A stretch of 64,000 bases of DNA from Lachnospiraceae bacterium (GTDB taxonomy: Bacteria > Bacillota > Clostridia > Lachnospirales > Lachnospiraceae): positions 1 to 64,000 of the forward strand of contig JAAZZQ010000075.1 in assembly GCA_014239155.1 (NCBI GenBank), in the 5' to 3' direction. The notes under the pieces were generated by a model, which did no database searches, was not told the DNA's origin, and saw nothing but the letters and a program-made list of their open reading frames with translations. This document shows, piece by piece, positions 24,039-33,704 of this stretch. Every line of letters begins with the position of its first letter. The stretch's first letter is position 1. A program made the translations under genes and the position numbers.

Positions 24039-25241
24039 TTATTTATTTGCCATAAGCTTGACCATTGCCTCATTCAATCCCTTTATAGTCAGCTTATACA
24101 TGGGGAAAATCTCCTTTACAGCAGTCTCCGCCTCGCGCCACGGTGCTCTGCCTGGTGCCATTTTTGGATTCATCCACACAATCTTTTTGTAATGCCGTTT
24201 CATTAAATGCAGCCACTCAAAACCGGACAGCCCGCCATTAGGTCCCCTATAATTACCTGTGTTGGAATAAAGCTCCTCGGGCGCCATCGCCGCATCTCCC
24301 ACAATAATAACCTTATAATCACTGCCGACATTGCGAAACATCCACTCGGTATCAATCCAATCACCATTCTCGCACTCTGGCGTCTTATACAGCTTGGAAT
24401 AAATGCAATTATGAAAATAGTAAACTTTAACATCCTTAAAATGGTTTGACTTATTAACAGATTGAAACAAATCATTCATCAGCCTTGTATACGGAATCAT
24501 TGTTCCACCAGAATCCATTAAAAGCAACAATTTTACTGCATTTTTGCGCGGTTTCATCATTTCAATCTGCAAATATCCGCCATTATTGCAGGTCTTATCA
24601 ATTGTCTGGTCAATGTCCAACTCTGATTTGGGAATATCCAACTTTGTAGAAAACTGCCGCAGACGCCGCAATGCCATCTGAAACTGCCGGTTGTCAATCA
24701 CTTTATCATCTCTAAAATCTCTATACTTGCGCGCACCAACCACAGAAAAAGCAGACTGATAGCCTGTCTGACCACCAACACGCACACCACCGACATTTCC
24801 ACCCATATTGCCAAAAGAAGTCTTTCCCATTGTACCAATCCAAAAACTTCCTCCGTTGTGCTCCTCATTCTGGTCTTTAAGACGCTGCTTAAACTTCTCT
24901 TCCACGTCTTCTTTATCTACTTGAATCTCCTCTACTTGGTTTAGATGCTTCCTTGCCTCCTCGTGGGCAAGTTCCATCATATCAGATTTATCAAGCCAGC
25001 GAAGCATATTTTTCCCAACTTCAGTCTCCGTTTTTACTCCCTTAAAGCACTCCTCAAACGCCATATCGAACTTATCAAATTCTGTCTCACTTTTGACAAG
25101 AATCATTCTTGCCACATAGTAAAACTGTGTCAGTGAACTCTCACAAAGCCCCTTGTCAAGCGCTTCCTGTAAATCAAGCCACTCGCCCAGAGAGACTTCA
25201 AGTCCTTTTTCCTTTAATGTATAGAAAAATTTAGAAAACAT
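24039..25241 (-). CDS. VWA domain protein (CoxE-like), partner of the MoxR ATPase
   Basis: The 400-residue protein has a long charged N-terminal half and a C-terminal von Willebrand A-like domain near residues 220-390. Its metal-site loop reads MDSGGTM, a variant of the DxSxS motif seen in CoxE-like proteins, and VGDAAMAPEE follows later. VWA proteins of this kind work with the MoxR AAA+ ATPase encoded just upstream (32 nt), often as a chaperone pair that activates a target protein. The target is not known. Confidence 0.87.
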   Translation of the reverse strand: MFSKFFYTLKEKGLEVSLGEWLDLQEALDKGLCESSLTQFYYVARMILVKSETEFDKFDMAFEECFKGVKTETEVGKNMLRWLDKSDMMELAHEEARKHLNQVEEIQVDKEDVEEKFKQRLKDQNEEHNGGSFWIGTMGKTSFGNMGGNVGGVRVGGQTGYQSAFSVVGARKYRDFRDDKVIDNRQFQMALRRLRQFSTKLDIPKSELDIDQTIDKTCNNGGYLQIEMMKPRKNAVKLLLLMDSGGTMIPYTRLMNDLFQSVNKSNHFKDVKVYYFHNCIYSKLYKTPECENGDWIDTEWMFRNVGSDYKVIIVGDAAMAPEELYSNTGNYRGPNGGLSGFEWLHLMKRHYKKIVWMNPKMAPGRAPWREAETAVKEIFPMYKLTIKGLNEAMVKLMANK

Positions 25242-25273
25242 GCTTTTCCCTCATTCCATATCCTGATAAACCG

Positions 25274-26089
25274 TTAGTGAATCTCCTGCCGCACTGTCTG
25301 CAAATCCTCATCTTTTTTTACCACCACACCGACAAACGGTAGTTTTGACCGCAATGTATCCGCTGAAATACCGCCAATTTGCAGTGCATTAATCCAGTCA
25401 ATTAACTCCGAAGTGCTCGGTTTCTTGCGCACATCACGCAATGCACGAATATCATAAAATACTTGCATTGCATTTTTCATTAGATTTTCCTCAACATTTG
25501 GATAATGTGTCTTAATAATCTCCTCCATTAACGCCGCATCTGGAAAATCAATATAATGGAAAATACATCTTCGTAAAAATGCGTCAGGCAATTCTTTCTC
25601 AGCATTTGACGTAATAATCACAATTGGGCGATGCTTTGCTTTGACTGTACGTTTTGTCTCATGAATATAAAACTCCATTTGGTCCAATTCCCAAAGAAGG
25701 TCATTTGGAAACTCTAAATCTGCCTTGTCAATCTCGTCAATCAATAAAATTACCTGCTCCTCGCTCTCAAAAGCCTCGCCAAGCTTTCCAAGTTTAATGT
25801 ATCTTGCAATATCATCAACACCTTCCACACCAAATTGCCCATCATAAAGACGCTGAATCGTATCGTACATATACAACCCATCTTGCGCTTTTGTCGTGGA
25901 TTTAATATTCCAAATAATCAGCTTTTTTCCAAGCGAATTTGCAACTGCCTGTGCAAGCATTGTCTTGCCTGTGCCTGGTTCCCCTTTGATTAAAAGCGGC
26001 TTTTGCAGCGCAATTGCCACATTTACACTTGCGAGAAGCTCCTCGCTCGCCACATAATCTTGTGTACTGTTAAACTCTGTATTTGCCAT
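25274..26089 (-). CDS. MoxR-family AAA+ ATPase
   Basis: The 271-residue protein has Walker A GEPGTGKTM at about 38-46, Walker B VILLIDEIDKAD near 116, sensor 1 IVIITSNAEKELPD and an Arg-containing FLRRCIFHYIDFP segment. MoxR ATPases act with VWA proteins in maturation or remodelling of protein complexes. The VWA partner follows by 32 nt and an FGE-like gene precedes by 51 nt, so the three form one unit. Confidence 0.92.
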   Translation of the reverse strand: MANTEFNSTQDYVASEELLASVNVAIALQKPLLIKGEPGTGKTMLAQAVANSLGKKLIIWNIKSTTKAQDGLYMYDTIQRLYDGQFGVEGVDDIARYIKLGKLGEAFESEEQVILLIDEIDKADLEFPNDLLWELDQMEFYIHETKRTVKAKHRPIVIITSNAEKELPDAFLRRCIFHYIDFPDAALMEEIIKTHYPNVEENLMKNAMQVFYDIRALRDVRKKPSTSELIDWINALQIGGISADTLRSKLPFVGVVVKKDEDLQTVRQEIH

Positions 26090-26140
26090 TTTGTATCTTT
26101 TCCTTTCTATATTTTAATTGCAAAACTTTTGTAGGAGTTA

Positions 26141-27097
26141 TTATGTCAGCCGAATGATTCGCCGATAACTATAATAATCTTGCGATAACCCATAATCACC
26201 ATAATCATAATTGCCATTCAAATCGCGATAAAAAGCGCTGTAACAAGGCAATACATAGATAGGTCCGTCGCCGCCACAAAGCGAGCACCCACCATCACCG
26301 CCTTTTGTATACAATATATTATCAATAATCTCATTTTTGTAAGAATTATAAGCAATAAATAACCCAAACATATTGCTCTGATTCACTACAGATGATGCTG
26401 TCTCTCTCTCGTTATTAACAGTACCTACATCATAAATTTCATTGAGAATCGTATCATTTAAGATGTCACCCCAGCGAAAAAAGGTACGTGTGCCGCCATT
26501 GCAAAGATACTCCCACTCATCTTCTGTCGCCAATGTAAAAGGACCTTCTTTTAAAGAACGAACCGCTTCTTCTAGCGATGGCATATCACATTCAATATAA
26601 CGGCTATCCACTTCTACAATCATATCACCAATGTCAGCCATACGCAGTGGAGAAAAACATTTCGATAAATGTGCATTCCACTTCTCCAGAAAATTATCCC
26701 AACTCAACCATCCATTTTCCTCCATATATTTTTCTTCCTCATCCAGTTCCAGAGATAATTTTTCTACTTTTGCTAAATCACCAGCAATCGTTGCCTTTTG
26801 TATTTCCTCCTGATAATCTTCTCGCAACTCTTCCAATGTTCCCTGATAATATTCATGCCCCAGAGCAAATTCTTTCTGCAATCCTTGCAACAGCTTTTTA
26901 CTCAAAGGTTGTTTTGTATCCCAACCCAAAACGACATTCTTTTGACCTGGTACAAAAACAAACTGATCGCCTTCATATTCCAAAAGCCAAGTCTCTTGTT
27001 CTATCCCATTCATCTTTGTCTTAATAACTTTAATAAATTGAAAATTCATGTTCAACGCTTCAATGCGTGAGCGAACTCTTTCCAATACTTCTGTCAT
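26141..27097 (-). CDS. Divergent formylglycine-generating-enzyme-like (SUMF1 fold) protein
   Basis: The ATG at 27097 (GGGAG 6 nt upstream) gives about 318 residues. The stretch TEDEWEYLCNGGTRTFFRWGD strongly resembles the LPTEAEWEYACRGG..WGD core of the SUMF1/FGE-sulfatase family. An earlier FVFVPGQKNVVLGWD fits the fold's start and a final YRRIIRL its end. Acidic coiled-coil-like residues 85-115 are inserted. I could not identify the catalytic Cys pair, so it may not be an enzyme. It is upstream of the MoxR and VWA genes, which makes it a candidate partner or substrate of that pair. Confidence 0.7.
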   Translation of the reverse strand: MTEVLERVRSRIEALNMNFQFIKVIKTKMNGIEQETWLLEYEGDQFVFVPGQKNVVLGWDTKQPLSKKLLQGLQKEFALGHEYYQGTLEELREDYQEEIQKATIAGDLAKVEKLSLELDEEEKYMEENGWLSWDNFLEKWNAHLSKCFSPLRMADIGDMIVEVDSRYIECDMPSLEEAVRSLKEGPFTLATEDEWEYLCNGGTRTFFRWGDILNDTILNEIYDVGTVNNERETASSVVNQSNMFGLFIAYNSYKNEIIDNILYTKGGDGGCSLCGGDGPIYVLPCYSAFYRDLNGNYDYGDYGLSQDYYSYRRIIRLT

Positions 27098-27139
27098 TAC
27101 AATCTCCCTAACTCTCATTTACACGCTAAAACGAGCGTT

Positions 27140-28153
27140 TTAATCCCAGTCCTCATCATGTGTAATCTCAATCTTTTTATCGCGTATCATCAAATCTTTT
27201 ACTGCAGCTGCTGCCGGTTTGCCGTTAAATAAGACTTCGTTTACTTGCTCGATAATTGGAAGCTCAACATTATACTTCTTTGCAAGGCGCATTGCAGCTT
27301 TTGCCGAATATACTCCCTCGACAACCATTTTAACCTCTGTCATTGCCTCCTCCATTGTCTTTCCCTGCCCAATAAGGATTCCGGCACGTCTATTGCGGCT
27401 GTGCATACTCGCACAAGTCACAATCAAATCACCAATGCCAGACAGTCCGCAAAATGTCTCAAATTTGCCGCCCATTTCCATTCCAAGCCTTCCAATCTCT
27501 GTGATGCCGCGCGTGATAAGCGCTGCCTTTGTGTTGTCGCCATAGCCAAGTCCATCCGCAATGCCCGCCGCAAGCGCAACCACATTTTTTAGAGCGGCGC
27601 CAAGTTCTATTCCCAACACATCTGGACTTGTGTAAACTCGAAACACATCACTCATAAATACAGTCTGAATATATTCTGCCGTTTTCTTTGTTTTTGCACC
27701 TACCACAATTGTTGTTGGAATGCATTTTCCAACCTCCTCCGCATGGGAAGGGCCAGACAATACCGCCACATCTGCTTGCGGAATCTCATCCTCAATCACC
27801 TGTGAAAGTGTCATAAGGGAAGATTCCTCAATACCCTTTGCCACATTCACAACAATCTGTCCTTCTGCCACAAAGTCCTTCATATTGTGCGCTGTAGCCC
27901 TTGTAAACGAAGACGGCACTGCAAGCACTAAAATATCTTTATCCCTCACAGCCTCCGCAAGTATTGTTGTAAACAGAATGTCCTTTGCAAGTTTTACCCC
28001 CGGAAGTTTTTCTTTGTGTTCATGTTCCCTGTTGAGCATCTCAATCTCATCTTTCAATGCCGACCACACCATAACATCATGTCCATTGTTGTGCAAAAGC
28101 ACCGACAATGCAATTCCCCAACTTCCTGCTCCAATCATTCCTATCTTTGCCAT
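27140..28153 (-). CDS. gpsA: NAD(P)H-dependent glycerol-3-phosphate dehydrogenase
   Basis: The 337-residue protein starts with the Rossmann motif IGAGSWGIALSVLL, then has LSGPSHAEEV, the catalytic Lys region GAALKNVVALAAGIADGLGYGDN and GLSGIGDLIVTC. It reduces dihydroxyacetone phosphate to glycerol 3-phosphate for phospholipid synthesis. It is 10 nt after plsY, the next enzyme of that pathway. Confidence 0.97.
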   Translation of the reverse strand: MAKIGMIGAGSWGIALSVLLHNNGHDVMVWSALKDEIEMLNREHEHKEKLPGVKLAKDILFTTILAEAVRDKDILVLAVPSSFTRATAHNMKDFVAEGQIVVNVAKGIEESSLMTLSQVIEDEIPQADVAVLSGPSHAEEVGKCIPTTIVVGAKTKKTAEYIQTVFMSDVFRVYTSPDVLGIELGAALKNVVALAAGIADGLGYGDNTKAALITRGITEIGRLGMEMGGKFETFCGLSGIGDLIVTCASMHSRNRRAGILIGQGKTMEEAMTEVKMVVEGVYSAKAAMRLAKKYNVELPIIEQVNEVLFNGKPAAAAVKDLMIRDKKIEITHDEDWD

Positions 28154-28163
28154 AACGAACCCC

Positions 28164-28814
28164 CTAATTCTTCTTATTTAAATACGTTTTTCTTTCCTCC
28201 TTATGTAACAGCCGTTTAATGTTTGCCCGATGCCCCCAAAATGCAAGTACCGCCAAGAGAACAGTGACAAGATAAAGCTCATTTAATGCTGCTTGTTCCA
28301 TGTCCCACACACCCATCTGGCCAAATATGACCATCTCTGCAATCAATACAATCTCCACCACCAGCGAACCCAACGACACATAATGCGTCGCAAAAAAGAT
28401 TCCAAAGAAGGTAATAACCTGTGGGATAAGCATATATGGGTGAAAAAAAATTACAAGTCCCGCTGTACAGGCAATTCCCTTTCCTCCTTTAAATCCAAGA
28501 TAAAAAGGGAAATTATGCCCTAAAATTGCACCTGCTGCCGCATAAATCACTAACAGATACAAAATATCACCATACTGTTCCCGAAACAACAATCGAACAA
28601 TTGTCATTGCAAGTCCTGTCTTAATAATATCACAAAATAAGACAATTGCACCTGCTTTTTTTCCAAGAACACGAAGGGAATTTGTTGTGCCTGCATTTCC
28701 ACTCCCGTATTTCCTAATATCAATGCCATGCAATCTGCCATAAATATAGGAAGTCTGAAAACAACCAAAGATATACCCTATCAATAAACATACAAAACGA
28801 ATCATTTTACACAA
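28164..28814 (-). CDS. plsY: Glycerol-3-phosphate acyltransferase PlsY
   Basis: The 216-residue membrane protein has five or so hydrophobic segments and the PlsY motifs GSGNAGTTNSLRVLG, GHNFPFYLGFKGGKG and a third near THYVSLGSLV. It transfers the acyl group from acyl phosphate to glycerol 3-phosphate. Encoded between der and gpsA, as in many Clostridia. Confidence 0.96.
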   Translation of the reverse strand: MCKMIRFVCLLIGYIFGCFQTSYIYGRLHGIDIRKYGSGNAGTTNSLRVLGKKAGAIVLFCDIIKTGLAMTIVRLLFREQYGDILYLLVIYAAAGAILGHNFPFYLGFKGGKGIACTAGLVIFFHPYMLIPQVITFFGIFFATHYVSLGSLVVEIVLIAEMVIFGQMGVWDMEQAALNELYLVTVLLAVLAFWGHRANIKRLLHKEERKTYLNKKN

Positions 28815-28832
28815 AGTCCTTTCCTAAATCAG

Positions 28833-30170
28833 TTATTTATCCTCTTTGCGTTCCCTAATAACAAATTTTAGCGGTGTTCCTTTAAAACCAAATGCTTCCC
28901 TAATTTTATTTTCAAGGTATCTGATGTATGAAAAATGCATTAGCTCCTTGTCATTGACAAATACCACAAAAGTTGGCGGCTTCACGCCTGCTTGTGTCGT
29001 GTAAAAAATTTTCAGACGCTTTCCCTTGTCTGAAGGAGGCTGCTGGAGCGCCACTGCCTCTGTGACAATCTCGTTGACAACTCCTGTAGAAATGCGCAAA
29101 GACTGATTTTCAATCACCATGTCAATTGTATCAAAAAGCTTGTTTAACCGCTGCCCTGTAACCGCAGAAATAAACACAATCTCTGCATAAAGCATAAAGG
29201 AAAGTGTATTGCGCACGCGCTCTGCAAAACGGTAGATGGTCTTGTCGTCCTTTTCAATCGCATCCCACTTATTTACCGCAATAACAATGCCTTTTCCTCT
29301 ATCATGCGCAATTCCAGCAATCTTGGCATCCTGTTCTGTAACACCTTCCACCGCATCAATCACAAGCACCACTACATCTGCGCGCTCCACTGCACTCACA
29401 GTGCGAATAATCATAAACCGCTCTAGTTCTTCTTTAATCTTATTTTTACGGCGCAATCCGGCTGTGTCAATCAATACATACTCCCTATTATTGTACACAA
29501 TTTCTGTGTCAATCGCATCTCGCGTTGTCCCGGCAATATCCGATACAATCACGCGATTCTCTCCAGCAATTTTATTAATAATAGAAGATTTTCCAACATT
29601 GGGTTTGCCCACAATCGCAATTCTTGGTCGGTCATCCTCCGCTTCTGTCTGTGTGTCCTTTTCAAACAGCGCTACTACCGCATCAAGCATCTCACCAAAT
29701 CCAAGCTTGTTAACCGATGAAATGGGATATGGCTCACCAATGCCAAGATTATAAAACTCATAGACATCTGCCTCCATCTTTGCAAAGCTGTCCACTTTGT
29801 TCACAACAAGCACCACTGGCTTGCGACTTCTCCTAAGCATATCTGCCACCTTGGAATCCGCGTCAACCAATCCCTGCCGCACATCAACCAGAAAGATAAT
29901 AACATCTGCTGTGTCAATGGCAATCTGCGCTTGTTCCCGCATCTGCGACAAAATAATATCCTTGCTGTCCGGCTCAATTCCGCCAGTATCAATCATGGTA
30001 AAATTCCAGTTTAGCCAGTTCACATCCGCATAAATACGGTCTCTCGTAATACCCGGTGTATCCTTTACAATTGAAATTCTCTCGCCAGCAAGCGCATTAA
30101 ACAAAGTCGATTTTCCTACGTTTGGTCTTCCCACAATCGCCACAATGGGTTTCTTGGTTCTATTCTCCAT
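28833..30170 (-). CDS. der: Ribosome biogenesis GTPase Der (EngA)
   Basis: The 445-residue protein has two tandem GTPase domains: [14 protein letters not shown] at about 14-27 with DTGG and NKVD, and [13 protein letters not shown] near 187 with DTAG and NKWD. A C-terminal KH-like domain ends the protein. It helps assemble the 50S subunit. It is 18 nt before plsY. Confidence 0.98.
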   Translation of the reverse strand: MENRTKKPIVAIVGRPNVGKSTLFNALAGERISIVKDTPGITRDRIYADVNWLNWNFTMIDTGGIEPDSKDIILSQMREQAQIAIDTADVIIFLVDVRQGLVDADSKVADMLRRSRKPVVLVVNKVDSFAKMEADVYEFYNLGIGEPYPISSVNKLGFGEMLDAVVALFEKDTQTEAEDDRPRIAIVGKPNVGKSSIINKIAGENRVIVSDIAGTTRDAIDTEIVYNNREYVLIDTAGLRRKNKIKEELERFMIIRTVSAVERADVVVLVIDAVEGVTEQDAKIAGIAHDRGKGIVIAVNKWDAIEKDDKTIYRFAERVRNTLSFMLYAEIVFISAVTGQRLNKLFDTIDMVIENQSLRISTGVVNEIVTEAVALQQPPSDKGKRLKIFYTTQAGVKPPTFVVFVNDKELMHFSYIRYLENKIREAFGFKGTPLKFVIRERKEDK

Positions 30171-30248
30171 TTTCTCTATATCTCCATTTCTTTTCGTTCC
30201 TTTTATAACCTCTTGATAAAGGATTCTCGCACGCCTGCAATCTTGGTT

Positions 30249-31574
30249 TTACAAGAGAATTGCATCCAGAAAATCCTGCCCGCTTGATTTTACAATATCT
30301 ATTGGCACTTGTAAAGCCTTTTCGAGTTCCGCAAGCGTCATATCATCTAAAAATACCGCCTCATCGCTTTTTAGGATATTTTGTGGCAACAGCAGTTTCT
30401 CTCCCAACCGCTGTTCTTTGAGTTGCGCAAGCAAATCCTGTCCTGTCAGTAGTCCAGAAACCGTAATCATCTCCCCAAAAAAGTCATTTCGTATCGCATA
30501 GACATGCACTGTAATCTGCGGGCACAATGCTGTGACTTGGGCTGCCATCTCGGATATAAAATGGTAGGCAAGTTTCCCCGTCGCAATTGACAATTCTTTT
30601 GGTGGTACTGTGTCATATTTTGTACGACGAAACGCGGTAATTGCCTCCTTAAACTCATCCATAAAAAGACGCAGCATACCAACACCATTCTCAAGCTGTA
30701 GATAACCGTCATAACGCCCCGCATCAGGTAACTTTTCATCCGCAAGAATATACCACTCATCACTCGCATGGATAAAGTGTAAACCATATTCTGGAAAAAG
30801 CTTGTCCTGCCACTGATGTATCATTGAAAGTACCTGCTTTGCATCTTCTTTTGTAAATGGTTCTAACGGAAACAATCCCTCCCGATATTTGGATAATCCC
30901 ACCGGAACAACCGATACACTTTGCAAATTGGGCAGATACTTTGACAAATCTGCGATACTCCGCTCTAACTCCTCGCCATCATTCACGCCTTTGCACAGTA
31001 CAATCTGTCCATTCATAACAATCCCTGCCTTAGCAAGTCTCCATGCCTTTTCAAGCGCCTGTCCCGCAAAACGATTGTTCAACATTTTACAGCGCAGCGC
31101 AGGATTTGTCGTCTGAAAAGATACATTAATCGGTGAAAGATGGTAGTTGATAACACGGTCAATATCCTCATCAGACATATTTGTCAAAGTCACATAATTT
31201 CCCTGCAAAAAGGAAAGTCTGGAATCATCATCTTTAAAATACAATGTATCTCGCATTCCTGGCGGCATCTGGTCAATAAAACAAAAAATACACTTATTAT
31301 GGCAGGAACGATACGCATCCATCAGACCATTTTCAAAAGTGATTCCCAAATCCTCGTCATATTCTTTGTCTATCTCTAGCAACCACTCTTCACCTGATGG
31401 TTTCCGAATTAACACCTCAATATATTCATCCTGCGTAAAATATTGATAATCAAATATATCTTCTATTTTATTTCCATTAATCTCCACAAGCGCATCGCCC
31501 GCCGCAATCTCAAGTTCCTCGGCAATACTGCCCGACGCTACACACTTCACAATGTGCAAATGTTCTTTCTTCAT
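30249..31574 (-). CDS. DUF512 family PDZ-radical SAM protein
   Basis: The 441-residue protein starts with a PDZ-like domain (about 5-65). A radical SAM-like cysteine motif follows at Cys91, Cys95 and Cys98 (CHNKCIFC), then IDQMPPGMR and the DUF512 region. The family is widespread in Clostridia and cyanobacteria and is annotated as an Fe-S oxidoreductase; its reaction is unknown. It is upstream of der by 78 nt, so it may head the der-plsY-gpsA transcript. Confidence 0.9.
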   Translation of the reverse strand: MKKEHLHIVKCVASGSIAEELEIAAGDALVEINGNKIEDIFDYQYFTQDEYIEVLIRKPSGEEWLLEIDKEYDEDLGITFENGLMDAYRSCHNKCIFCFIDQMPPGMRDTLYFKDDDSRLSFLQGNYVTLTNMSDEDIDRVINYHLSPINVSFQTTNPALRCKMLNNRFAGQALEKAWRLAKAGIVMNGQIVLCKGVNDGEELERSIADLSKYLPNLQSVSVVPVGLSKYREGLFPLEPFTKEDAKQVLSMIHQWQDKLFPEYGLHFIHASDEWYILADEKLPDAGRYDGYLQLENGVGMLRLFMDEFKEAITAFRRTKYDTVPPKELSIATGKLAYHFISEMAAQVTALCPQITVHVYAIRNDFFGEMITVSGLLTGQDLLAQLKEQRLGEKLLLPQNILKSDEAVFLDDMTLAELEKALQVPIDIVKSSGQDFLDAILL

Positions 31575-31639
31575 CTTATTATTCCTTATTATAATTATTT
31601 TTTTAATTTTTAACCTCTTTTAATAATACTAGAAATTTC

Positions 31640-31668
31640 TTGACGTGTCACTACCTGAATGGTATAAA
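31640..31668 (+). promoter_or_regulatory. Promoter for prs
   Basis: TTGACG (31640-31645) and TATAAA (31663-31668) are 17 bp apart, 44 nt before the prs ATG. An AGAAAGGAATG ribosome-binding region follows. Confidence 0.8.
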
Positions 31669-31712
31669 ATATAATAGATAATTAAATACCATTGAGAAAG
31701 GAATGAATCCCA

Positions 31713-32903
31713 ATGTCTTATTTAAAACAACTTAAAAACGCCATGCCTGTAGCGCCTTTAAAACTGATGGTCTTAAACGGGGCCGCAAATCTTGGCAATG
31801 AAATCAATAATTATTTAGTTAACTTTCGCAGCAGAGCGGACAATGTATATAACAATGACCCTGCTTTTCAGGGCTATGCAGAAAAAAACTATCTGTTTCA
31901 CTTTAGCACTCCCCGCTTTTATAGCGGTGAGGGTAAGGCTGTTCTAGACGAGACTGTGCGTGGAAAGGATGTTTTTATCCTTGTAGATGTGTGTAATCAC
32001 AGTCTGACTTACACTATGAATGGATATGTTAATCATATGTCTCCCGACGACCACTATCAAGATTTGAAACGCGTTATCGCTGCAACAAACGGAAAAGCAC
32101 ATCGCATCAATGTTATTATGCCTTTTTTATATGAAGGCAGACAACACAGACGAACTGGCAGAGAATCCCTTGACTGTGCATACGCATTCAAAGAACTCAC
32201 AAAAATGGGTGTGAGCAATTTTATTACATTTGATGCCCATGACCCCAGAATACAAAACGCTTCCCCGTTGAGCGGTTTCGATAACTTTACAGCGCACTAC
32301 CAATTTTTAAGAGCGCTCTTGCACTCGGAAAAAGACTTAAAATTGGACAAGGACCATATTATTGTCATCTCTCCTGATGAGGGTGCACTAGATAGAGCCA
32401 TCTATTTTTCAACAGTGATTGGCGCTGACACAGGCATGTTCTACAAGCGGCGCGACTACTCAACGATTGTCAATGGCAAAAATCCAATTGTTGCACATGA
32501 ATTTCTGGGAAATGATATTGAAGGCAAAGACATTATTATTATTGACGATATGATATCTTCTGGCGAAAGTATGATTGACACAGCAAGACAACTGAAATCT
32601 ATGAACGCCAAACATGTGTTTATCTGCACTACTTTTGGTTTGTTTACCAATGGTCTTGCCGCTTTCGACCAAGCTTATGCAGATGGCATATTTGATAGGG
32701 TTATCACAACGAATCTTTGCTACCGTCCGCCTGAACTCTTGACAAAACCCTATTATCTTGAGGCAGATATGAGCAAATTCCTTGCCTCCATCATTGATTT
32801 TTTAAATCATGACTTATCTATCGAGCCAGTGTCCACTCCAACGGAAAAAATTCGACGTCTTATCAAACTTTATCAGAATGGCGGAGAAATCTTTAAAATA
32901 TAA
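31713..32903 (+). CDS. prs: Ribose-phosphate pyrophosphokinase-like protein
   Basis: The 396-residue protein is about 80 residues longer than typical bacterial Prs. Core motifs are present: FITFDAHDPRIQNASP in the position of the metal-binding His region, VISPDEGALDRA, KRRDYS, and the PRPP-binding loop IIIDDMISSGESM. It should make PRPP from ribose 5-phosphate and ATP, feeding Apt and nucleotide synthesis. The divergent subfamily leaves some doubt about exact substrate use. The gene faces away from the der cluster, with its own promoter. Confidence 0.88.
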   Translation: MSYLKQLKNAMPVAPLKLMVLNGAANLGNEINNYLVNFRSRADNVYNNDPAFQGYAEKNYLFHFSTPRFYSGEGKAVLDETVRGKDVFILVDVCNHSLTYTMNGYVNHMSPDDHYQDLKRVIAATNGKAHRINVIMPFLYEGRQHRRTGRESLDCAYAFKELTKMGVSNFITFDAHDPRIQNASPLSGFDNFTAHYQFLRALLHSEKDLKLDKDHIIVISPDEGALDRAIYFSTVIGADTGMFYKRRDYSTIVNGKNPIVAHEFLGNDIEGKDIIIIDDMISSGESMIDTARQLKSMNAKHVFICTTFGLFTNGLAAFDQAYADGIFDRVITTNLCYRPPELLTKPYYLEADMSKFLASIIDFLNHDLSIEPVSTPTEKIRRLIKLYQNGGEIFKI

Positions 32904-32982
32904 ACAAGGAACTGTGAAATAATACAGCCTATAATCCCGTCAATATTCTCAAAACGGTTTCATAAAGGAATAGGAGCATATG

Positions 32983-33567
32983 ATGTTTATCCAATGCAGG
33001 TATCTTAAAAAAAGAAAAATTACACAACGGTTTTTGCTGCTACAAATTCTTGTTGCAAGTCTGGTGTCTTTTTGCCTGACAGGATGTTCTGCGCGCAGTG
33101 ACGATACGAAAGTTTTTGACGTTGCGCAGTTGAAAAATGAAGATGGAACATTCCAATATCAAGATATTCCTTTTGGCAGCTCTTATGAAGAGGCTGCGAA
33201 AAAGATACCGCTGACATTCACAAAAATGGAATCCGAAAGCAGTCTTTCGGTTGCAACGTACTGTGCATCGATTGAATTTTACGGGGAAAAAGCAGTACTG
33301 TATTTGGATTTTAGCGATGACCGATTAGACGTAGTGAAGGTTCAATTCAACGACTCGAAGAATGGAGAAATGTTTGACCAGATTGTCCAACAGCTTGTTT
33401 CACAGTATGGCGAAGCTGATACACATGAGGGGGAAAACGCAACGAAATATTTCACCACACTGGAAATTTATAAATGGGAACAGGAAGAGACATTCCTGAA
33501 TGCGATTCTAACGAAGACAGAATCTGAGTTCGTTGGTGTTGTAGGAGTAGGTACGATATTGAATTGA
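32983..33567 (+). CDS. Small lipoprotein, unknown function
   Basis: Two ATGs are adjacent (32980, 32983); GGAG lies 6 nt before the second. The product has about 194 residues with a basic N-terminus, hydrophobic run and lipobox LTGC, so it is likely a lipoprotein. The remaining 150 residues are a compact, mixed domain containing FGSSYEEAAKKI and LDVVKVQF; I recognise no family. It follows prs by about 80 nt and is followed by a good terminator. Confidence 0.75.
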   Translation: MFIQCRYLKKRKITQRFLLLQILVASLVSFCLTGCSARSDDTKVFDVAQLKNEDGTFQYQDIPFGSSYEEAAKKIPLTFTKMESESSLSVATYCASIEFYGEKAVLYLDFSDDRLDVVKVQFNDSKNGEMFDQIVQQLVSQYGEADTHEGENATKYFTTLEIYKWEQEETFLNAILTKTESEFVGVVGVGTILN

Positions 33568-33609
33568 TATTTGTTTTTCACTTTATAGGAAATTGCGACA
33601 GAACAGACC

Positions 33610-33640
33610 AAAAGATGAGCGTGTTGGCGCTCATCTTTTT
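33610..33640 (+). terminator. Intrinsic terminator after the lipoprotein gene
   Basis: A 12-bp stem (33610-33621 with 33628-33639) with a 6-base loop ends in TTTTT on the plus strand. On the minus strand it has four T and may also serve tyrS. Confidence 0.87.
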
Positions 33641-33704
33641 CGTTCAATCCGAATCAGAGTTAGAATGGGGCTATGAAATAATGCACCCCCTCACAAACGA
33701 CCTT

